Source: an uncultured Bacteroidales bacterium
GTDB lineage: Bacteria; Bacteroidota; Bacteroidia; Bacteroidales; Bacteroidaceae
Direction of reading: 5' to 3'
Length of the DNA: 45,915 bases
Assembly (NCBI GenBank): GCA_945836755.1
Contig: CAMAMB010000015.1
Location: 1-45,915 of the forward strand
Translations under genes and position numbers: made by a program
Notes under the pieces: generated by a model
Database searches by the model: none
What the model was told of the DNA's origin: nothing
What the model saw: the letters and a program-made list of their open reading frames with translations, nothing else
Part shown: positions 25,103 to 34,818 of the stretch, piece after piece
Position numbering within the stretch: the first letter of the stretch is position 1
How the letters are laid out: every line of letters starts with the position of its first letter

Positions 25103-27784
25103 ATGCAACTCCAAAAGACTTACAGTCCTGAAGACGTAGAAGGAAAGTGGTACCAATATTGGTCAGACCACCAACTGTTCTCTTCCAAGCCCGACCAACG
25201 TACCCCCTATACCGTGGTCATACCTCCCCCTAACGTGACCGGCGTCCTACACATGGGACACATGCTCAACGAGACCATACAAGACATCCTCGTGCGTCAC
25301 GCTCGGATGGAAGGGAAGAATGCCTGCTGGGTGCCCGGCACCGACCACGCCTCCATCGCTACGGAAGCAAAGGTAGTGGCCCGACTGGCAGAGAACGGCA
25401 TCAAGAAAGCCGACCTCACTCGCGAGGATTTCCTCAAGCACGCGTGGGAATGGACTGACGAACACGGCGGTATCATTCTCCGTCAGCTACGCCGCTTGGG
25501 CGCCTCCTGCGACTGGGACCGCACGGCCTTTACCATGGACGAGGAGCGTTCAAAGAGTGTTATCCATGTCTTCGTCGACCTTTATCGCAAAGGGCTTATC
25601 TACCGCGCCGTCCGCATGGTGAATTGGGACCCCAAGGCCAAGACGGCCCTCTCCGACGAGGAAGTGGTTTATAAGGAGGAGCATACCAAGCTCTATTACA
25701 TGAAGTACTATGTAGCCGATGACGATGGGTCTGGCGCTACAGATGAAGAAGGTGAGGTTATCCATCAAGACGAGGGTGGACGCTACGCCGTTGTGGCCAC
25801 TACTCGCCCAGAGACTGTCATGGGCGACGTAGCCATGTGCATCAACCCCGCCGACCCCAAAAACCACTGGCTGCGCGGCAAGAAAGTCATTGTACCTCTC
25901 GTAGGCCGCGTCATCCCTGTAATTGAGGACGACTATGTAGACATCAATTTTGGCACCGGCTGCTTAAAAGTTACTCCGGCCCACGATGTCAACGACTACA
26001 TGCTTGGCGAGAAATATAACCTCAAAGCCATTGATATTTTCAATGACGACGCCACCCTCAGTGAGGAGGCCGGCATGTACGTGGGGCAAGACCGCTTCGA
26101 AGTACGCCGTCAGATTGCCCTTGACATGGAGGCTGCCGGCCTTATGGAGCGTATTGAAGACTATGACAACAAGATAGGCTGCTCTGAACGCACCGGTGTA
26201 CCCATCGAACCTAAGCTCTCCATGCAGTGGTTCCTCAAGATGAAGCACTTCGCCGATCTCGCGCTTGCTCCGGTGATGAATGATGACATCAAGTTCTATC
26301 CCGCGAAATACAAGAACACTTACCGCCACTGGTTAGAGAATATCAAAGATTGGTGCATCTCTCGCCAGCTATGGTGGGGGCATCGCATCCCTGTCTACTA
26401 CCTACCTGAAGGCGGCTATGTGGTAGCCGAAACTCCCGAAGAGGCCCTTACCTTGGCGCGTGAGCAGACGGGCAACCAAGAGTTGCAGCCCGGTGACCTC
26501 CGCCAAGACGAAGACGCGCTTGACACCTGGTTCTCCTCATGGCTGTGGCCCATTTCACTCTTCAAGGGTATCAGTGAGCCTCAGAACGAAGAGTTTAGGT
26601 ATTATTACCCCACAGCCGATCTCGTCACCGGCCCCGACATCATCTTCTTCTGGGTAGCCCGCATGATTATGGCTGGCTATGAATACACTGGCCGGATGCC
26701 TTTCCGCAACGTTTACTTTACAGGCATAGTTCGCGACAAGCTGGGCCGTAAGATGTCTAAGTCGCTTGGCAACTCGCCCGACCCTCTCGTCCTCATCGAC
26801 CGCTACGGAGCCGACGGCGTGCGCATGGGTATGATGCTCGCTGCTCCTGCCGGTAACGACATCCTCTTCGATGAAGCTCTCTGTGAACAAGGACGAAATT
26901 TCTGCAACAAGATATGGAATGCCTTCCGCCTCGTCGACGGCTGGCAGGGCGCAGAGACAGCACAAAGTGACGAGGCTGCCGAGGCCATCAGATGGTTTGA
27001 TGCCAAACTACGCGAGCGTGCTGCGGTCATTGCCGACCTATACTCTAAATATCGTCTGAGTGAAGCCCTCATGGAGGTGTACCACCTCTTCTGGGATGAC
27101 TTCTCAGCCTGGTATCTTGAACTTGTAAAGCCGGCTTACGGACAGCCCATTGACGCTGCCACCCGCCAGAAGACCTTACAATTCTTCGACCACTTGCTCC
27201 ACCTGCTTCACCCCTTCATGCCCTTCATCACCGAAGAACTTTGGCAACAATTGGCCCCTCGTCAGGAGGGTGAGAGCATTATGGTAAGCCCACAACGCAT
27301 AGCGAAGCCTGCTCCGGGTGACAATCTCCTGATTGAACGTATGGACATGGTGCGTAGCATAGCCACTGCCGTACGTGGCATCCGCAATTCCAAAGGACTT
27401 CCACAACGTGAGGTGCTCCATCTGCAAGTCGTGGGTCCAAATCCTGTGCCTGAAGCCGTCAGTCTGCTCTGCAAGATGGCCGGCATTGATGGCGTGGAAG
27501 AAGTCAGCGCAAAGGGCAATGGCGTCAGCGCCTTCATGATAGGGACTACCGAATTTGCTGTACCTCTTGGTGGTTTGGTTGATGCCGAGGCTGAGATTGC
27601 CAAGGCTGAGGCTGAACTCAAACACCTTGAAGGCTTCCTTGCCGGTGTACGTAAGAAACTCTCCAACGAGCGTTTCGTGTCAGGCGCACCGCAGGCTGTC
27701 GTGGAACTCGAACGCAAGAAGGAGCAGGATGCTCTCAGCAAAATCGAAACGCTCAAACGTACGCTCGATACTCTGAAAGGGTAA
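25103..27784 (+). CDS. valS: valyl-tRNA synthetase
   Basis: The 893-residue class I synthetase charges tRNA-Val and edits mischarged threonine. [15 protein letters not shown] carries the HIGH-type motif (HMGH, residues 50-53). The [12 protein letters not shown] block and the CP1 editing domain ([29 protein letters not shown]) are present, and KMSKS lies at 550-554. The C-terminal 65 residues form the family's coiled-coil arm ([32 protein letters not shown]). Full length, with a strong terminator 85 bases downstream. Confidence 0.98.
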   Translation: MQLQKTYSPEDVEGKWYQYWSDHQLFSSKPDQRTPYTVVIPPPNVTGVLHMGHMLNETIQDILVRHARMEGKNACWVPGTDHASIATEAKVVARLAENGIKKADLTREDFLKHAWEWTDEHGGIILRQLRRLGASCDWDRTAFTMDEERSKSVIHVFVDLYRKGLIYRAVRMVNWDPKAKTALSDEEVVYKEEHTKLYYMKYYVADDDGSGATDEEGEVIHQDEGGRYAVVATTRPETVMGDVAMCINPADPKNHWLRGKKVIVPLVGRVIPVIEDDYVDINFGTGCLKVTPAHDVNDYMLGEKYNLKAIDIFNDDATLSEEAGMYVGQDRFEVRRQIALDMEAAGLMERIEDYDNKIGCSERTGVPIEPKLSMQWFLKMKHFADLALAPVMNDDIKFYPAKYKNTYRHWLENIKDWCISRQLWWGHRIPVYYLPEGGYVVAETPEEALTLAREQTGNQELQPGDLRQDEDALDTWFSSWLWPISLFKGISEPQNEEFRYYYPTADLVTGPDIIFFWVARMIMAGYEYTGRMPFRNVYFTGIVRDKLGRKMSKSLGNSPDPLVLIDRYGADGVRMGMMLAAPAGNDILFDEALCEQGRNFCNKIWNAFRLVDGWQGAETAQSDEAAEAIRWFDAKLRERAAVIADLYSKYRLSEALMEVYHLFWDDFSAWYLELVKPAYGQPIDAATRQKTLQFFDHLLHLLHPFMPFITEELWQQLAPRQEGESIMVSPQRIAKPAPGDNLLIERMDMVRSIATAVRGIRNSKGLPQREVLHLQVVGPNPVPEAVSLLCKMAGIDGVEEVSAKGNGVSAFMIGTTEFAVPLGGLVDAEAEIAKAEAELKHLEGFLAGVRKKLSNERFVSGAPQAVVELERKKEQDALSKIETLKRTLDTLKG

Positions 27785-27869
27785 AGCCTACCACCTACCA
27801 CTCATTGGCACACGCTGCACCGCGCCAGCCCGGTGGGGTATGCAGCGGTAACTCCACTCCTATCTATCC

Positions 27870-27914
27870 ACAAGCCTCCATGAACCAGCAAAAGTTCATG
27901 GAGGCTTGTTTTAT
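27870..27914 (+). terminator. terminator of valS
   Basis: ACAAGCCTCCATGAA (27870-27884) is an exact reverse complement of TTCATGGAGGCTTGT (27895-27909), loop of 10 bases, followed by TTTATATG. This is a textbook intrinsic terminator. Confidence 0.92.
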
Positions 27915-27995
27915 ATGATAGCGACACACATATCGGTCAATGTATAGTCGGTCGTAAATCAATGCTGACAAACTTTAGAGGGCTGCAACTGCATC

Positions 27996-29036
27996 TCACT
28001 GACCATACTCGAGCCGTCGCAGAGCTCCAAGCAAACGTGAATTGTCCGTAGGCAGCCCTACCGTGAAGCGGAGGCAGTCACTCAACGACGTATGCCCCTT
28101 GAAACGCCGCACCATAATCCCCTCATCGGCAAGGCGTTCTGCTACATAGTCTGCATCTGACCAACGCGTCAATAGAAAGTTGGCTGCAGAGGGATATACC
28201 TTCAAGCACCCTGGAATATCTTTTAGCGCCAGCTGAAGTCTCACGCGTTCTTCAACCACACGACGGCTCCAACGATCTACGTCCAGGCGCATCTTACAGA
28301 GCTTCATGGCCTCCTTTAGCACGGGACTGCTTAGCGGAAAGTCCGGCAGAGCTTGCTCAAAAAGTTTAATGACATCCGGGTGAGCCACTACGGCAGTCAA
28401 CCTGAGCGCGGCAGCCGCCCAGGCATGTGAGAAGGAACGCAGGATGATAAGGTTGTCGTAGCGGTTCAGCAGGGGCAGGGCCGTATCCTTAGGCTGGAAG
28501 TCTATATATGCCTCGTCTACAATAACCATCTGCTTCCTCGTCTTCAGCAAAGCCTCGATGTCGTCGAGCTTCACCGTTACCCCAGTGGGCGATCCCGGCG
28601 AAGTCACAATGAAAAGGCGTGTCTGTGCATCGGCCACGTGCATCAACCCTTGAGGCCGTAAGGCAAAGCTCTCAGTGTCTAAGGCGGCAAAGCGGCAGTC
28701 TACGCGATGCAGTCTTGCCCTCCGCTCGTAGACCGACCGTGAGGGGTTTGTGGTCACGAGGTTATCACGCCCGGCCTTACAATATATGCGCAGCGCCCAA
28801 TCAAGCGCTGTCTCCGTACCATGACAGAAGCAGATACACTGTGGGGGAATGCCTTCGTGGCGCCCCCACTCTTGCTTGAGCGAAAGTGCCTCAGCATCAG
28901 GATAGGCGTTGAGCGGGGCATTGAAGGGAGAGGTCGTAAGGTCAAGACGCAGTGAGCCTTCTCCCTGAGAGGGCTTCGGTGCAAAAGTATCTTCGAAAGC
29001 ATCGCCGCCAAATGGGGCTACAGGTTGGATGGTCAT
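27996..29036 (-). CDS. HisC-like class I/II aminotransferase lacking the PLP lysine
   Basis: The 346-residue protein has the length and overall layout of histidinol-phosphate aminotransferase. VDEAYIDF (residues 173-180) provides the aspartate that binds the PLP ring. Near the C-terminus MVRRFKG and CLRFTVGLPTDN match the substrate-carboxylate arginine region. Where HisC has SFSKAxGLAGLR, this protein has SFSHAWAAAALR: codon CAT on the minus strand gives His204 instead of the Schiff-base lysine. The usual NNPTG is SPGSPTG, so the PLP-contacting Asn is also lost. It is therefore probably not a normal transaminase, or it has a changed role. No other his genes are nearby. It follows the phosphate transporter by 108 bases with a terminator in between. 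Confidence 0.85.
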   Translation of the reverse strand: MTIQPVAPFGGDAFEDTFAPKPSQGEGSLRLDLTTSPFNAPLNAYPDAEALSLKQEWGRHEGIPPQCICFCHGTETALDWALRIYCKAGRDNLVTTNPSRSVYERRARLHRVDCRFAALDTESFALRPQGLMHVADAQTRLFIVTSPGSPTGVTVKLDDIEALLKTRKQMVIVDEAYIDFQPKDTALPLLNRYDNLIILRSFSHAWAAAALRLTAVVAHPDVIKLFEQALPDFPLSSPVLKEAMKLCKMRLDVDRWSRRVVEERVRLQLALKDIPGCLKVYPSAANFLLTRWSDADYVAERLADEGIMVRRFKGHTSLSDCLRFTVGLPTDNSRLLGALRRLEYGQ

Positions 29037-29074
29037 ATCGTATGGATAGTAAAGTGGCAGAGGTTAGTATGTGA

Positions 29075-29108
29075 ATGAGGGGAAGCCTTATGGCGGCGTT
29101 CCCCTCAT
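29075..29108 (-). terminator. terminator of the phosphate transporter
   Basis: ATGAGGGGAA (29075-29084) pairs exactly with TTCCCCTCAT (29099-29108). It begins 37 bases past the transporter stop on the minus strand and lies before the HisC-like gene. The trailing T run is short. Confidence 0.7.
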
Positions 29109-29144
29109 CTTTGTCATATCTCAAAGTCAGTGCCTCGTCTCCGG

Positions 29145-31394
29145 CTACTGAAGTTGCAAACGCTTGGAGGCTCTGACGAGGTGGCGGGCTATGCTCATCA
29201 ACTCCTGGGTCTCTTGGAGTGTAGAGAGATAGAGCAAACCAATTTTGATATTGCTTTCCTCGCGTTGTATGCGGTCTTGTTGTTGATGGCGTATCTGTGA
29301 GATACGGCTCTTGATGGCATTGCCTTCCACGAGCAACTCGTCCACGTTGTCGAAGTTGCCGGTGGTAATCATCTGATGTGCTCTTTCCAGGAAACGGTCC
29401 ACGTCGTTGCATACAGGGATAAGCTCGTCAATGTAGCTCTGAGGCATGGGCGAGAAGTTGTTGTCCACGTGCTCTAAGCAGGGCTCCAACATACGTTTCA
29501 GGCCATATATTATCTGCGTGATGCTGTTACACCCTAAATGGAACCAGGTATTTTTCTCGACAGCCTGCATGTAGTCTATCTTGCGCATACCTAGGATTTC
29601 CTTTCTGCGGTAACGCTTCCAGGTACTCTTCTCCTCGTCGATGGCGCCGGTGGCTGCACGTAGCTCTTTCATGTTGTCGTGCATGAGGCCTTGTGTGATG
29701 TGTCGGAAGGTTTCGCGAGTGAAGACCAGGGCATTGCCTTGTGTATTACGCACATGCTCCAATAGCAGTTCCCAGACCTTCGCCTTATCGTGGGTGCGTA
29801 CAATCTGCCTGAAGAGGGTATCGACATTCTCTTCTGAAGCCTTCTGCTTGAATTTGCGGTTGTTGTTGATGATGACAGCGGCCACGGTACATACCACGAA
29901 TACCATTGCCACCAGTCCGCCCCAATGGTTGAGTGTGGCAATGAGGAAGCTCACAATGAGCGCTGCTCCTGCGGTAATAAACCATCCGCCGATGACGGAG
30001 ATAACGCCGGTGATGCGGTACACCGCAGTCTCACGACCCCATGCGCGGTCAGCTAACGACGAACCCATGGCCACCATGAAGGCCACATAAGTAGTGGAGA
30101 GGGGGAGTTGGAAGGTTGTACCTATGACAATGAGAAGGCCGGCCAGCACGAGGTTGACAGCGGCACGCACTTCGTCGAAGGCAGCGCCTTCTTCGAGAAT
30201 GACATCCTCGTTATCGAAGCGCTTGTCTATCCATCGCGCCACGCAGGCCGGCACGAAGCGGCCCACTGCTGAGGTAATGTTTAGCACGCCACGCACAGTG
30301 CGTCTTGCTATCCTCGACGAACTGAACACTTCTTCACCTTCGTCTTGACGCGAGAGGTTGACAGTGGTCTCTACCACCTTATGCGCCTTCTTCGAGGTGC
30401 AGATGGCGGTGGTCATGATGATGCCGGCGCCTATCAAGAACCATTGCTTGCCGGGCAGCGTACTCTCACCGGCCAGAACACTTACTATATAGTGGTCGGC
30501 ACGCTGGCCGGCTCCATTGGCCGTAAAGTCTAAGAACGACTCCAAACCAGCCAGCGGCGTACCGATGAAGTTTACAAGGTCATTGCCGGCGAATGCCATG
30601 GCTAAGGCGAACGTACCGAAGAGCACGACTATTCTGAAAATGTTGACCTTCAGCAGGTGAAGCACCTCCATCAAGAGCGTGAAGCCCACGAAACTCGTCA
30701 GCAGGATGGCCAGCTTATGGCTGTCTATCCACGCGGGCGTCCACCCTATGTAGCCGAGCAGGCTGCTGTTCTTTAACCCGCTCACTAAGAGGAAGTAGAA
30801 GATGCTCGTCACACCGATACCGCCGAAGATGGCTACGCTGTAGCGCAGATGCTTGCGGTACTCGAACGTGAAGACCACGCGGGTAATCCACATCACCACC
30901 AAACCTACCACAAAGGCGATGGCCACGGACAGGAAGATACCGATGATGACACTCAGCGCCTTGTCCGTATTGATTAAATCGGCATAAGTGAGCCCGCTAC
31001 CCATAATCTTGGAGAGAGCCAACGCCGTACTGCCTCCCAGCAAACCGAAGACCATGGAGACGGTGGTCGAGGTGGGCATGCCGAGGGTATTGAAAATGTC
31101 TAACAAGATGACATCGGTGGCTGCTACGGCCAGGAAGACGCACATCACATCGTCTAACGTGTAGTACACAGGGTTGAGAATGCCGTGGCGGGCAATGTCC
31201 ATCATGCCACTCGATGTGCTCGCGCCTACAAAGATGCCTATGGCGGCTACAAGGAGTATGATACGGAACTTGGCGGCTTTGGCACCTACTGCAGGGCTCA
31301 GAAAGTTTACTGCATCGTTGGCCACGCCTACACTGAGGTCAAACACCGCCAGCACTATTAGGAATACCAATATTCCTAAATAAAAGAAGTCCAT
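29145..31394 (-). CDS. PiT-family inorganic phosphate transporter with large C-terminal cytoplasmic region
   Basis: The 749-residue inner-membrane permease takes up phosphate with a cation. The N-terminal half has the PiT signature GVANDAVNFLSPAVG near residues 23-37, and a second, inverted copy appears as FAGNDLVNFIGTPLAG. Many hydrophobic helices extend to about residue 510. The last ~230 residues are hydrophilic and helical (FKQKASEENVDTLFRQIVR, and a closing run of charged helices), reminiscent of the PhoU-like regulatory extension seen in other Bacteroidales PiT proteins. A full promoter lies at 31548-31578. Phosphate uptake is consistent with the pyrophosphate-based energy metabolism here, though that link is only inference. 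Confidence 0.93.
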   Translation of the reverse strand: MDFFYLGILVFLIVLAVFDLSVGVANDAVNFLSPAVGAKAAKFRIILLVAAIGIFVGASTSSGMMDIARHGILNPVYYTLDDVMCVFLAVAATDVILLDIFNTLGMPTSTTVSMVFGLLGGSTALALSKIMGSGLTYADLINTDKALSVIIGIFLSVAIAFVVGLVVMWITRVVFTFEYRKHLRYSVAIFGGIGVTSIFYFLLVSGLKNSSLLGYIGWTPAWIDSHKLAILLTSFVGFTLLMEVLHLLKVNIFRIVVLFGTFALAMAFAGNDLVNFIGTPLAGLESFLDFTANGAGQRADHYIVSVLAGESTLPGKQWFLIGAGIIMTTAICTSKKAHKVVETTVNLSRQDEGEEVFSSSRIARRTVRGVLNITSAVGRFVPACVARWIDKRFDNEDVILEEGAAFDEVRAAVNLVLAGLLIVIGTTFQLPLSTTYVAFMVAMGSSLADRAWGRETAVYRITGVISVIGGWFITAGAALIVSFLIATLNHWGGLVAMVFVVCTVAAVIINNNRKFKQKASEENVDTLFRQIVRTHDKAKVWELLLEHVRNTQGNALVFTRETFRHITQGLMHDNMKELRAATGAIDEEKSTWKRYRRKEILGMRKIDYMQAVEKNTWFHLGCNSITQIIYGLKRMLEPCLEHVDNNFSPMPQSYIDELIPVCNDVDRFLERAHQMITTGNFDNVDELLVEGNAIKSRISQIRHQQQDRIQREESNIKIGLLYLSTLQETQELMSIARHLVRASKRLQLQ

Positions 31395-31547
31395 GTCTGA
31401 GATTTGTTAGTTAATAATGCCCTCCGGTTGAGGCGGAAGGTAGTATTTCGAAAATGGATGGACAAATTGATGGGAGAGCCTCGGCTCTCGGCTGCATACT
31501 TCACGCCCGGCCGCTTCATAGGAATGACCCGATTGTGATACGCTCAG

Positions 31548-31578
31548 CAAAAATAATATATGCACCTCATACCGCAAA
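31548..31578 (-). promoter_or_regulatory. promoter of the phosphate transporter
   Basis: On the minus strand TTTG (31578-31575), 19 bases, then TATTTTTG (31555-31548): a full match to the Bacteroidota consensus. The leader would be about 145 bases. Confidence 0.75.
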
Positions 31579-31808
31579 GCCTTATTTCAGAGTTTTTAAG
31601 GATAAGCTACTTTTTTGCTAAATATAGGCTACGATCTTCCTGCCTGCACTCTCTTCATCTCCACCTTAACGGACGTTCGCGGAATGCATGGTGACCGCAT
31701 CCTAGCGGGAAATATTGCCGAAATCCATCCGCAACGAGCCAGAAGGGGGTGTACAGCCGCCCGTTCTTGGATATACACCCGGCCATCGTCGTTCATATTG
31801 AAGACGAG

Positions 31809-31940
31809 CGTACACCAATCAGGCGACGAGTGTACACCAAGCAGGCGACGAGCGTACACCAAGCAGGCGACGAGTGTACACCAAGCAGGCGACGAGTGTA
31901 CACCAAGCAGGCGACGAGCGTACACCAAGCGGTCGACAAT
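31809..31940. repeat. 22-base direct repeat array B (transporter-helicase spacer)
   Basis: Five complete units start at 31809, 31831, 31853, 31875 and 31897, and a degenerate sixth starts at 31919. Each reads (C/T)GTACACCAAGCAGGCG followed by ACGAG, and the only regular variation is C or T at the first base. TACA motifs at 31752 and 31774, also 22 bases apart, may be decayed earlier units. There are no spacers between units, so it is not a CRISPR array. Confidence 0.93.
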
Positions 31941-32268
31941 AGCCACATGTACGGGGAGACACAGCGGAAATGCACTCCACATGGTAGGGGAGGCAGACTG
32001 TAACGTACCGAATGGGTGAAAGGGCAATGACAATGGCTCAAATAACGCGTATTCATCGACTAATAGTCTCTTATCTATTTTCAGGATCCTCTGTTTCCAT
32101 CGTCAGCAAATAACCAAGGCACACGGCGATAGTGATGGGTAAGAATGGACCTTATATCAATACATCAAAAGGCTATGAACATAGGCCAAAATGGTCGAAT
32201 AAGGCGATTTAACCCCGGCCGGAAGCATGTAATGAAGAGCCGGCCGCCGTAGGCTCGCCAAATAATTG

Positions 32269-32276
32269 TACTTTTG
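32269..32276 (+). promoter_or_regulatory. -7 promoter element of the helicase gene
   Basis: TACTTTTG matches TAnnTTTG and lies 53 bases before the start codon. No -33 element at the usual distance. Confidence 0.5.
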
Positions 32277-32328
32277 TAGCCTGAAATAGCACATCCGGCC
32301 CACCCCCACGGCCGCGGAACTTACAGAT

Positions 32329-33672
32329 ATGTTGTCAAACTACGCCCTTTATCTTTCGCGCATAGGCATCAGCAGCCCGGTGGCCACACAGACCGCTTTC
32401 TGGGAAGCCTCCCCGCGCGAAGGTGGGCTGATGTTGTTAGCTCCCACCGGCAGTGGCAAGACAGTGGCCTTCATGCTGCCACTGATTGAGGCTGTCGACG
32501 CTTCAAGCCCCACACTGCAGGCTGTGGTTATAACGCCCACACGCGAATTGGCCCGTCAGCACCTTCAAGTCATAAAGCAAATGCAGACGCCGATAGCCTC
32601 AGTAGCTCTGCATGGTGGTCGATCGGTGGCCGAAGAGCAACGGACGCTCCAAGGACGCCCGGTGCAAGTGGTCTTTGCCACCCCAGGCCGTCTGACCGAC
32701 CATCTGCGTGCAGGCTCACTCTCCGGAGAAACGGTGCGCTTGCTCGTAATTGATGAGTTTGACAAATGTCTGTCCTTGGGTTTTCACGATGAAATGGGCG
32801 ACATAGTAGCTTCCGTACCGGCAGTTAGCCGGCTTTGGCTCACGTCGGCCACGGAGCTTCACCCACTGCCCCGTTTTGCGGCCCGCGCCATGACAGAATG
32901 GTACACGCTGAACTTCCTTGAGGCACAACGCGAGGTGCTGGGACGCATGGAGATTACCGGCATTGCCGTGGAAGAAAAACAGAAAAAAGCCCTGATCCAT
33001 CGACTTTTATTGACGCTTGAAGACAAACAAAGTCTCGTCTTTGTGGGACAACGCGCCACAGCCGATGACCTATACGCCTACTTGAAAGCGAAGGGTCACA
33101 GTGTCGTCTGCTACCACGGCGGTCTCGCCCAGGAACGACGCCAGAGCGCCCTCTTTGCCTTCCGCTCAAAATCTACTCTAACAATGATATGTACAGACCT
33201 GGGTGCAAGAGGTTTAGACTTTGAACACGTAGCTTCTGTCATACACTACGACGCACCGGAGAGCCAGGAAGACTTCACCCACCGCTGTGGCCGCACAGCC
33301 CGTTTTGATGCCACAGGCACGGTATATCTGCTGGTTACACCTTCAGAGATCAGTGAAACCGCCGTGCCCTTCCCCTTCCGGACGATACCGGCGACCAACC
33401 TTCCTGAACCACCATCCGCCACATCGCCACAGCCGGCACCCTACGGTCTGCTCTATGTGAGTGGCGGCAAACGCGATAAAATAAGCAAGGGCGACCTTGT
33501 GGGCTTTTTTTGCCGCAGTGCAGACCTTCAGGCCGATGCGGTGGGCCTTATCGAAATAGCGGCCGACCATAGCTTGGTAGCTGTGAAACGCGAATGGATA
33601 CCTACGGCCATTACCCGCGCCGATGGCGGCAAAGTGAAAAAGCGCAAGGTGCGTGTCTTTACCCTTCAGTGA
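32329..33672 (+). CDS. DEAD-box RNA helicase with DbpA-like C-terminal RNA-binding domain
   Basis: The 447-residue helicase has motif I APTGSGKT (38-45), PTRELARQ, ATPGR, motif II as DEFD (143-146) rather than DEAD, motif III TSAT, TDLGARGLDFE, and motif VI HRCGRTAR. The last ~75 residues (LLYVSGGKRDKISKGDLVGFF onward) resemble the RNA-binding domain of DbpA/CsdA-type helicases, and the protein ends in a basic KKRKVR tail. In E. coli DbpA this domain targets 23S rRNA during large-subunit assembly. A similar role here is inferred. The Phe in motif II is a known kind of DExD variant, so activity is expected. It leads a plus-strand run. Confidence 0.92.
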   Translation: MLSNYALYLSRIGISSPVATQTAFWEASPREGGLMLLAPTGSGKTVAFMLPLIEAVDASSPTLQAVVITPTRELARQHLQVIKQMQTPIASVALHGGRSVAEEQRTLQGRPVQVVFATPGRLTDHLRAGSLSGETVRLLVIDEFDKCLSLGFHDEMGDIVASVPAVSRLWLTSATELHPLPRFAARAMTEWYTLNFLEAQREVLGRMEITGIAVEEKQKKALIHRLLLTLEDKQSLVFVGQRATADDLYAYLKAKGHSVVCYHGGLAQERRQSALFAFRSKSTLTMICTDLGARGLDFEHVASVIHYDAPESQEDFTHRCGRTARFDATGTVYLLVTPSEISETAVPFPFRTIPATNLPEPPSATSPQPAPYGLLYVSGGKRDKISKGDLVGFFCRSADLQADAVGLIEIAADHSLVAVKREWIPTAITRADGGKVKKRKVRVFTLQ

Positions 33673-33715
33673 GATTTTCACCCCTAACCCCTCCTCCCCA
33701 TCTTCTACCCCACTA

Positions 33716-34273
33716 ATGTTTATGAACCAGACAGACATATCCCCCACAGCGCCTGATAATCTGCCCATCGTATATGCCCACGAACTGCACGAGGCCGAAA
33801 GCCACGGTCCCGACGAAGTGTTGGACCTCATCGTCGGCCGCATCTCCTCTCTATGTAGCGACCGGTTGGATGCAGCGGCCTTAGAGCGCCTCAATGGCAT
33901 GCAAGTGACGCTGTGGGCCTACCACATACTGCGCGAGGAGGTCATGGATGGCGGTTTCATACAACTCATACACAACGGCTACGGCCCCCTATTCTTCTGC
34001 AACCCCTTCGCCAAGGCTATGCGTCTGATAGGACTGAAGGAGTTCTCCAAACTCGTCTACAAAGCCCAGAAGCTGTACGAGAGATACGGCAACGAGATAG
34101 AGCAGCCCATGACCGACGAAGAATTTATGGCACTCTACGAACGCTTCGAAGCCTTCGACGAGGTGGACGATGCCTTCATCACAGAAGAAGAAGATATTAC
34201 CGCTTTCATCGCAGACTACACCCTGAACGAGCTTTCTACGTTTGTGCATTGCGTAGACGCTTCACCCCTATAA
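33716..34273 (+). CDS. DMP19/DUF4375-like protein
   Basis: From ATG 33716 (or 33722) the product is about 185 residues, acidic and soluble, without signal peptide. The segment [25 protein letters not shown] matches the core of the DMP19-type domain (consensus around EV-x-NGGF-x-Q-x-x-x-NSSG) at roughly residues 66-90. The rest is helical and acidic ([16 protein letters not shown]). Proteins of this family have no firm enzymatic role, and the DNA-mimic label comes from one studied member. It lies 43 bases after the helicase gene and 16 before smpB, so it is likely part of the same transcript. Confidence 0.75.
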   Translation: MFMNQTDISPTAPDNLPIVYAHELHEAESHGPDEVLDLIVGRISSLCSDRLDAAALERLNGMQVTLWAYHILREEVMDGGFIQLIHNGYGPLFFCNPFAKAMRLIGLKEFSKLVYKAQKLYERYGNEIEQPMTDEEFMALYERFEAFDEVDDAFITEEEDITAFIADYTLNELSTFVHCVDASPL

Positions 34274-34289
34274 CCCCATGCCTAACCTT

Positions 34290-34763
34290 ATGAACAAGAA
34301 GATACTCAAACAGGCCTCCATACAGATTAAGAACAAGCGAGCCCAGAACGACTATCTCATCATAGACCGCTATACCGCCGGCATCGTACTGACCGGCACC
34401 GAAATCAAGAGCATACGCGCAGGGAAAGCCAGTCTCGTGGACACTTTCTGCTACATACACGACGGCGAGATGTGGATGAAGAACTCCTACATCGCCGAGT
34501 ACGAATTCGGTTCATACAACAACCACTCGGCGCGACGCGACCGCAAACTGCTGCTCAACCGCCGCGAGATACGCCATCTGGCTGATGACACACGCCAACC
34601 GGGCTTCAGCATCGTACCCTTAAAGATATTTCTCAGCGAAAAGGGTCTGGCGAAGGTGGAAATAGCCTTGTGTCGCGGTAAAAAGGAGTATGACAAGCGG
34701 GCCACCCTGAAAGACAAGCAGGACCGCCGCGAGATGGACCGCGCTTTCAAGAGAAGCTATTGA
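34290..34763 (+). CDS. smpB: SsrA-binding protein
   Basis: This ~157-residue protein binds tmRNA and brings it to stalled ribosomes for trans-translation. It shows the SmpB blocks [51 protein letters not shown] and [20 protein letters not shown], with the basic tail [13 protein letters not shown] that enters the ribosomal A site. An alternative ATG at 34278 would add MPNL. ssrA itself was not found in this window. Confidence 0.96.
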   Translation: MNKKILKQASIQIKNKRAQNDYLIIDRYTAGIVLTGTEIKSIRAGKASLVDTFCYIHDGEMWMKNSYIAEYEFGSYNNHSARRDRKLLLNRREIRHLADDTRQPGFSIVPLKIFLSEKGLAKVEIALCRGKKEYDKRATLKDKQDRREMDRAFKRSY

Positions 34764-34818
34764 CAAAAGCTGGCCCACGCTACGAGCCCGGCTTGAAAGG
34801 ACACAAAACCACTTCACC

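Larger units (their letters stand above)
31395..32328. other. 934-base divergent spacer between the phosphate transporter and the helicase gene
   Basis: It contains the transporter promoter (31548-31578), a 22-base repeat array (31809-31940) and a weaker helicase promoter element (32269-32276). Frames open across the repeats on both strands are products of the repeat composition, and none looks like a protein. A CCGGCCGG/CCGGCCG inverted repeat is present near 32215-32246. Confidence 0.7.

Noticed and set aside
31809-31940. Possible CRISPR array
   Set aside because: The 22-base units adjoin each other without unique spacers, and no cas genes are present. The same holds for arrays A and C.
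31615-32056. Overlapping open frames on both strands across array B
   Set aside because: A 22-base unit without stops keeps several frames open; the peptides are translations of the repeat with no other support.
32758-32769. DEFD in motif II as evidence of an inactive helicase
   Set aside because: All other motifs are intact, and DExD variants at the third position are known to be active, so I did not treat it as a defect.
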